Positions 8,203-15,496 of a stretch of DNA of 19,402 nt are shown here, in pieces. The notes beneath the pieces are model-generated. The model was not told the origin of the DNA and ran no database searches. It saw only the letters and a program-made list of their open reading frames with translations. The stretch lies in assembly GCA_041917975.1 (NCBI GenBank), contig JAYRWN010000063.1:1-19402 (forward strand), in the 5' to 3' direction. Every line of letters begins with the position of its first letter. Positions within the stretch are counted from its first letter, which is position 1. The position numbers and the translations under genes are program-made. The DNA comes from JAYRWN01 sp041917975. GTDB taxonomy: Bacteria > Bacteroidota > Bacteroidia > Chitinophagales > Saprospiraceae.

Positions 8203-8304
8203 AAGCAAGGCCTTAATCAGGTAAATAGCCCCAATTATCGATAAAAACATGGTGAAGGAACCAAATGATTTTAGGAATTCGTTTCCTTTGTAAAAAAATA
8301 ACAT
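8188..8304 (-). CDS. Possible 38-residue membrane mini-protein, antisense in the gap
   Basis: An uninterrupted minus-strand frame runs from ATG (8304-8302) to TAA (8190-8188), coding 38 residues. The first half is basic/polar (MLFFYKGNEFLKSFG) and the rest is a plausible single membrane helix (MFLSIIGAIYLIKALL), followed by SEPQ. It fills the 100-base gap between the phosphatase and the next plus-strand gene, overlapping the end of the first by 15 bases and the start ATG of the second by 2 bases. A stop lies three codons upstream, so it is not the tail of a longer frame. No ribosome binding site or promoter box is evident. It may be chance; an open frame of this length is not rare. Confidence 0.22.
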   Translation of the reverse strand: MLFFYKGNEFLKSFGSFTMFLSIIGAIYLIKALLSEPQ

Positions 8305-8731
8305 GGCTACTTATAAAGAAACGATTAAAAGTTGGTGGAAAAAGGCCAAAGTTGTTTTCATCGTTGTCGTGCTGTTGGCGCTGGGTTTATTGGGCGTACT
8401 TCTGTTTGGCAATTATAGTAATGGATCACGCACGGGATTTGTCACGAAAATTAGTCATAAAGGGTATGTCTTTAAAACCTGGGAAGGAGAACTTAACTAT
8501 GGGTTTTTTCGGGGTATGACTCCAGGGCAATCCAGTGAAAATTTCTGGATATTCTCCGTAGCCAATAAAGACATAGCAGAAGCTATCCGCAAAGCTTCTG
8601 AGTCCGGGCAAAAAGTAACTTTATTTTACCACGAAAAATTTCTCAGGATTAGTTTGCGTGGTGACACTAAATACATGGTCTATAAAGTGGACTATGCTAC
8701 CGATGACACAGCCCCGAACCAAATCAAGTAA
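8303..8731 (+). CDS. Small membrane-anchored protein of unknown function
   Basis: A 142-residue protein. A short basic N-terminus (MATYKETIKSWWKKAK) precedes one transmembrane helix at about 17-37 (VVFIVVVLLALGLLGVLLFG). The rest is a soluble, probably beta-rich domain with SRTGFVTKISHKGYVFKTWE (46-65) and LNYGFF, then SENFWIFSV and a C-terminal strand region. This pattern (YSxGxRxGxVxKxSxKGxxFKTxEG) is one I recognise from conserved Bacteroidota proteins, sometimes mis-labelled 6-phosphogluconate dehydrogenase; there is no dehydrogenase motif here. The domain probably faces the periplasm given the positive charges before the helix. It ends the plus-strand run and converges with pckG, only 15 bases away, with no clear terminator in between. 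Confidence 0.8.
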   Translation: MATYKETIKSWWKKAKVVFIVVVLLALGLLGVLLFGNYSNGSRTGFVTKISHKGYVFKTWEGELNYGFFRGMTPGQSSENFWIFSVANKDIAEAIRKASESGQKVTLFYHEKFLRISLRGDTKYMVYKVDYATDDTAPNQIK

Positions 8732-8746
8732 TAACTATCAGGTTAT

Positions 8747-10612
8747 TTATTCCGTATAATCTCCGCGTTCAGCGGCCAGGCCCCAGTGCTCAGGCGAGCG
8801 CCATAATCCGGACAACAAGAGTTCACGCATAAACAAAAACTCTTTAGGCAAGCGATCATAAAGATTGGAGAAAAGTTCTTCATGACCTAACAACTCTTTT
8901 TTCCAGGCTTCCCGATCCACACTCATGATTTTATAAAAATCGTCCCTGCTAAAATTTTCCAGGCCTTCCATATCCATATCACGATAACGAGGCATCCAGC
9001 CAATGGGGCTTTCCACGCCCGCTGCACGACCTTTAATGCGGCCAATAATCCATTTTAGCACCCGCATGTTTTCGCCAAATCCCGGCCAGATAAATTGTCC
9101 GTTTTCATCTTTTCTAAACCAGTTCACGCCAAAAATCCTGGGCGCATTGGGGAGGTCTCTACCAAACTGCAACCAATGATTAAAATAATCCGACATGTGA
9201 TAACCACAGAAGGGTAACATGGCGAATGGGTCTCTGCGCACTTTGCCAATTTCACCAAAGGCTGCAGCAGTCATTTCCGAGCCCATAGTGGCAGCAAGAT
9301 ATACGCCAAAATTCCAATTAAATGATTGGTAGATTAAAGGCACAGCTGTACTTCGACGTCCACCAAAAATGAAAGCGCTAATTACCACCCCATCTGGACT
9401 TTCCCAGGCTTCATCGATAACCGGGTTTTGGATAGCGGGTGCAGTAAAACGGGCATTTGGGTGTGCTGCAGGTTTTCCGCTTTTAGGATCCCAGGGTAGT
9501 CCGCGCCAGTCTGTGAGTTTTGCTGGCGGTTCCTTAGTCATTCCTTCCCACCAAACATCACCATCTGATGTCAAAGCGACATTGGTAAAAATGGTATTGC
9601 TTTGGATGGAGACCATCGCGTTCGGATTAGATTTATAATTGGTGCCCGGAGCAACACCAAAGTAGCCGGATTCCGGATTTATCGCGATCAGTTTGCCATC
9701 TTTTCGTTTATGAATCCAGGCAATATCATCTCCGACCGTGGTTATTTTCCATCCGTTCAACTCTTTCGGGGGAATAAGCATGGCAAAATTAGTTTTACCA
9801 CAAGCACTTGGAAAGGCAGCAGCCAAATAAGTTTTATCTTGTTCGGGCGATTCTACACCCAGGATCAGCATGTGTTCGGCCAGCCAATCTTCTTCGCGGC
9901 CCATAACCGAAGCTATTCTCAGAGCAAAACATTTTTTTCCTAATAAAGCATTCCCCCCATACCCACTGCCGTAAGAGACGATTAACCGGTCTTCCGGAAA
10001 ATGGACGATATATTTGGTGGTGGGATTACAGGGCCAGGTGCTGTCTTCCTGGCCAGGAGATAGAGGTGCTCCGACGGTATGAATACACTTCACATATTCC
10101 CCAGTTACATCGATTTCTTTCATTGCGGCATCACCCATTCGGGTCATAATGCGCATATTTATCACCACATATTCCGAATCGGTTAATTCGACCCCCAGTC
10201 TTGCGTAAGGGGACCCCAACGGCCCCATACAGAATGGAATAACATACATCGTCCGCCCTTTCATGCTTCCTTTTAAGAGGCCATCCAGATTATTTTTCAT
10301 TTCCCGCGGTTCTACCCAATTATTCGTGGGTCCGGCATCTTCTCTTAGGCGCGAACAAATAAAGGTACGATCTTCCACCCGGGCCACATCACTTGGATCA
10401 CTGAAACAAGCATAACTGTTTGGTCTTTTTTGTTGGTCGAGTTTGACGAATGTTCCTTTATCCACCAACCGCTGACACAAAAAATTATATTCTTCTTGAC
10501 TTCCGTTACACCAATAGATTTGTTCAGCTTCACAATGATCAGCTGTTTTTTCAACCCACAGGGTGAGTTCTTCATGATGATGAAACAGAGCAGTATTTTT
10601 TGTTTTTGACAT
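8747..10612 (-). CDS. pckG: Phosphoenolpyruvate carboxykinase (GTP)
   Basis: A 621-residue protein, normal length for the GTP-dependent family and longer than the ATP-dependent PckA type. It converts oxaloacetate and GTP to phosphoenolpyruvate, GDP and CO2 in the cytoplasm, the entry step to gluconeogenesis. Diagnostic segments: SYGSGYGGNALLGKKCFALR in the N-terminal half, the P-loop kinase-1 motif FPSACGKTN (around residues 264-272) whose Ser/Cys pair is characteristic of GTP-PEPCK, the metal-binding kinase-2 motif VGDDIAWI about 20-30 residues later, and FGGRRSTAVPL (around 415-425). All key residues look intact. The start ATG 10612-10610 gives MSKTKNTALF. The gene lies 59 bases downstream of the dioxygenase-like gene on the same strand; that AT-rich gap shows no clear promoter or terminator, so co-transcription is possible. 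Confidence 0.96.
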   Translation of the reverse strand: MSKTKNTALFHHHEELTLWVEKTADHCEAEQIYWCNGSQEEYNFLCQRLVDKGTFVKLDQQKRPNSYACFSDPSDVARVEDRTFICSRLREDAGPTNNWVEPREMKNNLDGLLKGSMKGRTMYVIPFCMGPLGSPYARLGVELTDSEYVVINMRIMTRMGDAAMKEIDVTGEYVKCIHTVGAPLSPGQEDSTWPCNPTTKYIVHFPEDRLIVSYGSGYGGNALLGKKCFALRIASVMGREEDWLAEHMLILGVESPEQDKTYLAAAFPSACGKTNFAMLIPPKELNGWKITTVGDDIAWIHKRKDGKLIAINPESGYFGVAPGTNYKSNPNAMVSIQSNTIFTNVALTSDGDVWWEGMTKEPPAKLTDWRGLPWDPKSGKPAAHPNARFTAPAIQNPVIDEAWESPDGVVISAFIFGGRRSTAVPLIYQSFNWNFGVYLAATMGSEMTAAAFGEIGKVRRDPFAMLPFCGYHMSDYFNHWLQFGRDLPNAPRIFGVNWFRKDENGQFIWPGFGENMRVLKWIIGRIKGRAAGVESPIGWMPRYRDMDMEGLENFSRDDFYKIMSVDREAWKKELLGHEELFSNLYDRLPKEFLFMRELLLSGLWRSPEHWGLAAERGDYTE

Positions 10613-10671
10613 AAAAAATGTGCTTTTTTACCTTATCGTTTTTGTATCTAGTCGTATAGGAAATAAAATGA

Positions 10672-11481
10672 TTATCCCAATACAGGGTTCAGCGGACCAT
10701 TGGCGAGAAGTCCTGGATTGATTCCGTTTAACCACCGTTGGCGGTCGGCTTCCTGATTTTGATTGACCGGCTTGGTTACGTGAGCTCCATCTGCAAAATA
10801 AATGATGGTCATTATTTCGCGCATCGTAGCAGAATTATTACCGGGCGCACTATGTAGGGCCCATCCCACGTGAAATGTGGCGTCTCCGGCGCGCATATAA
10901 TCAGGTCTAAAAATAGGATATCCTTTATCCTGGACCACTTTGGTTAAAACCGCTTCTGAATTGTCCGAAATGGCCAAATTACCTAGAAAACCTTCATTTT
11001 GGGATTGTTGAGCGAAAGTGAGCATACCCATATCAACGCTGGTATCGACCAGCGGCATCCAGATAGTAACGGTTTTATCGGTGTCCAAAGGCCAATAATA
11101 TTGATCTTGATGCCAGGGTGTAATACCTCCACCGGGTTCTTTGAAAAGAGCCTGATCATGATATAACCGCACTTTTTCCACACCTAACAGCTGAGCCGCT
11201 ATTTTGGCTAAGCGTGAGCTAAACACCAATTTTTTGACAGCTTCATCTACCTCCCAGATATTCATGATCTGCAAAAAGGCTTTTCCATAGGTATCCCGCT
11301 CGGCGAGAGGACGAGTTTCCTGGTTCAAGCGTTGGACCGCGTTTAAAATGGCTTGGCGGTAGACGGCGATTTCATTCTGGTGCAGGACCTCTCTAAGTAA
11401 AATGCTTCCATTTTTTTGAAACAGGTGTATCTGATCAGCGCTTAAGGCGTACTTATCATCTAAAAGAGGCAGATTTTCCAT
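10672..11481 (-). CDS. Phytanoyl-CoA dioxygenase (PhyH)-family Fe(II)/2-oxoglutarate oxygenase
   Basis: A 269-residue protein of the PhyH-like family of non-haem iron, 2-oxoglutarate-dependent hydroxylases. The iron-binding facial triad is visible: His124 and Asp126 in TPWHQDQYYW and the distal His210 in GWALHSAPGN; Arg221 in MREIMTIIYF is placed to hold the 2-oxoglutarate carboxylate. The enzyme should therefore be active. Family members hydroxylate lipids, amino acids and small natural products (including ectoine), so the substrate is not deducible; the ectoine hydroxylase signature is not apparent and no ectoine genes are nearby. It has no signal peptide. The gene starts 22 bases after the GNAT gene stop, so the two are likely co-transcribed and perhaps act on related substrates. 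Confidence 0.9.
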   Translation of the reverse strand: MENLPLLDDKYALSADQIHLFQKNGSILLREVLHQNEIAVYRQAILNAVQRLNQETRPLAERDTYGKAFLQIMNIWEVDEAVKKLVFSSRLAKIAAQLLGVEKVRLYHDQALFKEPGGGITPWHQDQYYWPLDTDKTVTIWMPLVDTSVDMGMLTFAQQSQNEGFLGNLAISDNSEAVLTKVVQDKGYPIFRPDYMRAGDATFHVGWALHSAPGNNSATMREIMTIIYFADGAHVTKPVNQNQEADRQRWLNGINPGLLANGPLNPVLG

Positions 11482-11503
11482 TCAAATTCAGTTTTATTTA
11501 AAA

Positions 11504-12079
11504 TTATCTATTTCGCCAATCCCACGCAAACACGGCCCATTCCCCTTTATCAGGCTCGCTATAAAGGTCCACTATCTCCAGCCCGGCATTCAGGTGGGCT
11601 TGCATTGACCGCACATTTCTGGTGGCTACCTCAGTGATGCAAAAATCATATTTTGACGATAAAAACCGTCGCATTCCATTATATAGATGTATAAAGTTTC
11701 CTTGCCCACGAAATGATTTGTCAATACACACCTGGCCCATGACCATATAATTGGCTTCTTTCAGCCGGCAGCCGTGATAGTTGAGTTGGTCTATGCGCTC
11801 AAACATAGTCATTAATATCTCTATTTCAAAACGAAAATCCCTGACCATGGATAAGGCATATCCCTTCACTTCTCCCTCACCGACCAGTATCGTGTGTGGT
11901 GCATAGACATTCATGCGCTGGAGTAAATCCTCCGTATGTTTTACGGTAACAAAACCCTGCTCTGCAGCTTCCCGAAGCCCAATAGTTTCCAACAAGTTAG
12001 CTTGTTGTAAGGCCAAGATCCCCAACAAATGCTGCCGGGAGTGAGCTTGAATCACCTGGAGCGTAGAAGGGCCTTGCAT
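11504..12079 (-). CDS. GNAT-like N-acetyltransferase
   Basis: A 191-residue protein when started at ATG 12079-12077 (MQGPSTLQVI...). A TTG at 12091 would add four residues and is less likely. The acetyl-CoA pyrophosphate-binding motif A is visible as VCIDKSFRGQGNFIHLYNGM, with RGQG at residues 124-127 (the Q/RxxGxG/A loop) after a strand YMVMGQVCI. TEVATRNVRSMQAHLNAGLE in the C-terminal third matches the usual NxxAxxxYxxxGF-type GNAT ending. The substrate is unknown; the gene precedes the dioxygenase by 22 bases, which suggests one small-molecule tailoring or catabolic step pair. Upstream, TCAATTTG at 12123-12116 differs by one base from the TAnnTTTG promoter box and would give a leader of about 30 bases, so the unit may have its own promoter after dacB. 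Confidence 0.8.
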   Translation of the reverse strand: MQGPSTLQVIQAHSRQHLLGILALQQANLLETIGLREAAEQGFVTVKHTEDLLQRMNVYAPHTILVGEGEVKGYALSMVRDFRFEIEILMTMFERIDQLNYHGCRLKEANYMVMGQVCIDKSFRGQGNFIHLYNGMRRFLSSKYDFCITEVATRNVRSMQAHLNAGLEIVDLYSEPDKGEWAVFAWDWRNR

Positions 12080-12184
12080 ATAGGTGATCAAGATAAAAAA
12101 ATTAGATCAATAGGCCAAATTGATTTCAGGGCATACTGAGGAGGAAACCAGTGGTTAGCCTAAATTAAAAGCCTATGACCGGGG

Positions 12185-13501
12185 TTAAAACCGGCCATAA
12201 ATATTTTCCAGGATGGACTGCATCTCCCGACGCAATTTCGTCGAAGTGGTGATGAAGTTATTGTGCATAAAGCTGAAGATTAATATGCGGCCTCTTTTAG
12301 TTATCAGGTACCCACTGAGGGTGTGTTGGTTCCATAACGATCCGGTTTTGGCCCAGAGATATGGATGGCCGTCTGGCCCTTTATACCAGTTAGCTAATGT
12401 ACCGCTTTGCCCCCCGGCAGGAAAGATATCCTGGATCCAGTTTAGCGGTTTTATGCTATAGATCTGATCCAGGATTTCAACCATGCTGCGAGGAGTAAAC
12501 AGGTTGTACCTGGACAAACCCGAACCATCTACCCATTGCAAAGCGTTGGTTATTTCAGCTAATTTCGTATGCTGCATCCGGTGAATAATACTGTCCGTGT
12601 AAAGCATTCGGTGGGTTTGATGGGCGCACATCCATAGCAATTGTTCAGCTACGAAGTTATCACTGACTTGCATCATTAATTTGTAGAGAGAATCCAGTGG
12701 GATTTCGGATTTTAAGTCATACCAGATATGCATGCCTTCTTGTTCCGGAATCCAGGTCACCGGTTTATGTAAATACTCTTGTAATACCAAACATTGTAAT
12801 CCGGGACCGGGGTGAAAAGGCAGCTCGCGATACAGGTTACGCGGGCTAGCTACACCGTTATAATACCAGCGGTTATCCAAATCATCCTTTCTCCAAATGC
12901 GTGGATTCGTTTCCGCAGGTTCACTTGATGTTCTTTGATAGACTTCAAAGGTTTTGGGCTGAACCAAAAGCGAGGTACTTGCGGAATCCGCGCGGATGGT
13001 CATTACATTGCCATGGAGAGGTAAAGCGCTGCGCTCAGGCTGATAATAATCACTGAAATCTTCCCAAGCCCACCCCGGACCATACCGGGCATCAGCCTTT
13101 CGATCTACTAAAACCAGGTGGCCAGGTTGATCTTTTAACCAAGTTAAGGTGGTGGATGCCGACGGCAGATAAGGATGTAGAAGCCCAGGGTGTGCCACTC
13201 CACGGATATAGGTTGTGTCTCCACTTATCCGGTATTGCAAAATAGGCACTTCATCCGTTAAATGGAGCAATGAAGTGTATAAAGTAAGTATTTTCGTGTT
13301 AGACGCCGGTGTGTAATATTTATCGACGTCATTCTGCATTAAATATTTTTTAGTGACTGGATCATACAGCGCAAAGCCGGTAAAATTATTCGCAAAAACA
13401 GGTGACTTTTTGATTGCTGACGTTAGTCTGCCGGGTGCACAACTTTGTATTGCCCAGAATAACGAAAAAAAACCGGTTATCAATAGGATTGTACGCAACA
13501 T
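12185..13501 (-). CDS. dacB: D-alanyl-D-alanine carboxypeptidase/endopeptidase, PBP4 (DacB) type, lipoprotein
   Basis: A 438-residue peptidase S13 family protein from ATG 13501-13499. Starting there gives MLRTILLITGFFSLFWAIQSC, a lipoprotein signal with Cys21 as the likely lipidated residue; the ATG at 13537 would put 12 extra residues in front of it. The three active-site motifs are present: SNTK (Ser67-Lys70), SDN (280-282) and KTG (385-387, in WAKTGSLW). The long stretch between the first two motifs fits the extra domains of PBP4 enzymes. It should trim or cleave peptidoglycan cross-links in the periplasm, anchored to a membrane. The gene is divergent from the GH3-remnant/beta-lactamase gene, 94 bases away, and lies 105 bases upstream of the GNAT gene. 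Confidence 0.92.
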   Translation of the reverse strand: MLRTILLITGFFSLFWAIQSCAPGRLTSAIKKSPVFANNFTGFALYDPVTKKYLMQNDVDKYYTPASNTKILTLYTSLLHLTDEVPILQYRISGDTTYIRGVAHPGLLHPYLPSASTTLTWLKDQPGHLVLVDRKADARYGPGWAWEDFSDYYQPERSALPLHGNVMTIRADSASTSLLVQPKTFEVYQRTSSEPAETNPRIWRKDDLDNRWYYNGVASPRNLYRELPFHPGPGLQCLVLQEYLHKPVTWIPEQEGMHIWYDLKSEIPLDSLYKLMMQVSDNFVAEQLLWMCAHQTHRMLYTDSIIHRMQHTKLAEITNALQWVDGSGLSRYNLFTPRSMVEILDQIYSIKPLNWIQDIFPAGGQSGTLANWYKGPDGHPYLWAKTGSLWNQHTLSGYLITKRGRILIFSFMHNNFITTSTKLRREMQSILENIYGRF

Positions 13502-13505
13502 GGGA

Positions 13506-13513
13506 CAAAGATA
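13506..13513 (-). promoter_or_regulatory. TAnnTTTG-type -7 box just upstream of dacB
   Basis: Read on the minus strand the bases are TATCTTTG, an exact match to the Bacteroidota -7 consensus TAnnTTTG. The box ends 4 bases before the dacB ATG at 13501, so transcription would start at or almost at the start codon and give a leaderless message. No TTTG/TTG -33 element is apparent at the usual distance, which lowers confidence. Confidence 0.3.
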
Positions 13514-13595
13514 ACCAGGTAAAAGTAGACCTTTCATTCCCGATGGTCTGGATTCTATAAAAACATGTATTTTGAAGTGTTATATGATTGCAGAG

Positions 13596-15410
13596 ATGAA
13601 AAATATTGTATTGTTCAGCCTGGTGGTGTTTAATTCTTACCTCCCTGCTCAGGTCCAGACAAACCTCACCGAATGGAATCAAGCCCAACAGCAGCTCTTT
13701 CTGTTACGTAACGACCGCCAAATCATCCCTATCCAGCAGTTGGATCGGACGCGGGTAACGTTGACTACTTTTGGATTTGATACCGTCAATGCTTTAACAG
13801 AATATGCTTCCGCATATACCACAGTTAAATACCTCAATACGCAAACCTTTTATCCGCCGGTAAAAAACCCGGTTTGGGCCACCCACCCTAAGGCGGTACA
13901 CCTGGTGGCCGTAAACCTGCAAGTCTATTTTATTCCTTCTCAACTAACCGATTTGTTAATGGCTTACCGTCCGGAGGAGATGACCATTTTGATTTTATTT
14001 GGCCACAGCAGTTTTATGCAGGGTCTCAAAGTTCCGGATCATGTAGACGCGGTGTTGTATGCCTCAGGCACAAATGAATTGTATCAAAGTTTGACCGCCC
14101 AAGCCTTGTTCGGGGGAGTTGGCATAAATAATCGCCTAGTAAATAACCTTAACGCACAATATTCTGCCGGGGAAGGACTTGATAACGGAGGTAAAATACG
14201 GTTGGGCTATGCTCCACCAGAAATAGCAGGTATGGATAGAAAATTACTCCAAGACAGCATTTCTTTTATTGTCCAGGAAGGGATAACCGCGCAAGCATTT
14301 CCTGGCGCCCAAGTGATGGTCATCAAAGATGGCTGGGTCGTGTACCATCAGGCATTTGGTAAGCATACTTACACCGGCACACAGCCGGTGAAAAAAACCG
14401 ACCTATATGATTTTGCTTCGGTAACTAAAATTAGTACCTCCACCTTAGCCATGATGGACCTGGTGAGCCAGAATAAAGTGAACCTGGATGAACCACTAGG
14501 CACCTATGTTTCCGAGATGGGCCATTCTGATAAAAGCAAAATACCCGTACGTCAGTATCTGGCTCATAATGCCCGCCTCAAAGCATCCATTGTTTTTTGG
14601 GCTCAAACTAAAAAAACGAATGGAGCATTCAAGCCAAGGACATTTAAACCCGACAGCAGTGCATCCTATCCTATTCAAGTTACAAACCAGTTGTGGTTGC
14701 ATAAAAACTACCCCCCCAAAATGTACAAGGGCATTAAAAAATCAGCTTTAAACCCCGAGCCGGGGTACGTTTATTCAGACTTGAGTTTCATATTATATCC
14801 ACTCATTGCTCAACGCATGACCGGCGTACCATTTGAAGACTATTTAAAAAGTAAATTTTATTACCCTCTGGGCGCCTATTCCCTGACCTTCAATCCGCTC
14901 CGGTTTTATGACAACGGGCAAATTTTGCCTACCGAACAGGACACATTTTTCAGAAAACAGTTGGTCCATGGGACTGTACATGATGAAAGCGCCGCCATGT
15001 TGCGGGGTATCTCCGGCCATGCTGGTTTGTTTGGATCGGCCAATGATCTGGCTAAGCTGGCCACGATGTATAAGAATTATGGCAGTTATGGCGGTGCACA
15101 ATACTTAAAACCGGAAGTGGTACTAGAATTTACCCGCTGCCAATATTGTGCAGAGGGAAACCGGCGCGGCTTAGGGTTTGAACGACCGCTGATCACTTAT
15201 GATGCGGCACGCAGCCACGTAGCAAAGGAGGTTAGCGAAGTAAGCTTTGGTCATTCCGGATTTACCGGCACTTTTGTCTGGATAGACCCCCGGCATGATC
15301 TGGTTTATATCTTTTTTTCGAACCGGGTTTACCCATCCCGATCTCATGTAGGCATCTCCACCCTCAGCATTCGCCCACGTATCCAACAGGCTATTTATGA
15401 CAGTTTCTAA
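13596..15410 (+). CDS. Exported GH3 C-terminal-like / beta-lactamase-family fusion lacking the GH3 catalytic domain
   Basis: A 604-residue protein from ATG 13596, which begins a clean signal peptide (MKNIVLFSLVVFNSYLPAQ). In-frame TTG 13572 and ATG 13584 are poorer starts. Residues about 25-190 resemble the C-terminal alpha/beta sandwich domain of glycoside hydrolase family 3 (for example QQQLFLLRNDRQIIPIQQLD, then alternating strands such as TILILFGHSS). The linker RLGYAPPEIAGMD (202-214) is typical of Bacteroidota GH3-beta-lactamase fusions. Residues about 215-604 are a beta-lactamase-family domain with SVTK (Ser275-Lys278), YSD and HSG in HSGFTGT. The usual roughly 350-residue GH3 barrel with the KHFPGHG-type motif is absent. 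The HTSG-like loop after domain one reads AHNARL. Likely periplasmic or surface peptidoglycan-type hydrolase; substrate unproven. It is divergent from dacB and precedes the CotH gene by 86 bases. Confidence 0.85.
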   Translation: MKNIVLFSLVVFNSYLPAQVQTNLTEWNQAQQQLFLLRNDRQIIPIQQLDRTRVTLTTFGFDTVNALTEYASAYTTVKYLNTQTFYPPVKNPVWATHPKAVHLVAVNLQVYFIPSQLTDLLMAYRPEEMTILILFGHSSFMQGLKVPDHVDAVLYASGTNELYQSLTAQALFGGVGINNRLVNNLNAQYSAGEGLDNGGKIRLGYAPPEIAGMDRKLLQDSISFIVQEGITAQAFPGAQVMVIKDGWVVYHQAFGKHTYTGTQPVKKTDLYDFASVTKISTSTLAMMDLVSQNKVNLDEPLGTYVSEMGHSDKSKIPVRQYLAHNARLKASIVFWAQTKKTNGAFKPRTFKPDSSASYPIQVTNQLWLHKNYPPKMYKGIKKSALNPEPGYVYSDLSFILYPLIAQRMTGVPFEDYLKSKFYYPLGAYSLTFNPLRFYDNGQILPTEQDTFFRKQLVHGTVHDESAAMLRGISGHAGLFGSANDLAKLATMYKNYGSYGGAQYLKPEVVLEFTRCQYCAEGNRRGLGFERPLITYDAARSHVAKEVSEVSFGHSGFTGTFVWIDPRHDLVYIFFSNRVYPSRSHVGISTLSIRPRIQQAIYDSF

Positions 15411-15496
15411 AACCGAGTCCTACTTTTTTAATGCATAGAAACCAGAAGAATGGTTACAAAACGGCCTCAAATTGCTTATCAATATAAAATGACTAA

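Noticed and set aside
14372..14390. Perfect 7-base stem hairpin (CACCGGC/GCCGGTG) followed by a run of A, resembling a terminator.
   Set aside because: It lies inside the coding region of the GH3-remnant/beta-lactamase gene. On the plus strand it is followed by A rather than T; on the minus strand the T run precedes the stem, so neither strand has terminator form.
14752..14770. Hairpin ACCCCG-AGC-CGGGGT.
   Set aside because: It falls in the same coding region, on codons for a normal LNPEPGY segment, and has no regulatory context.
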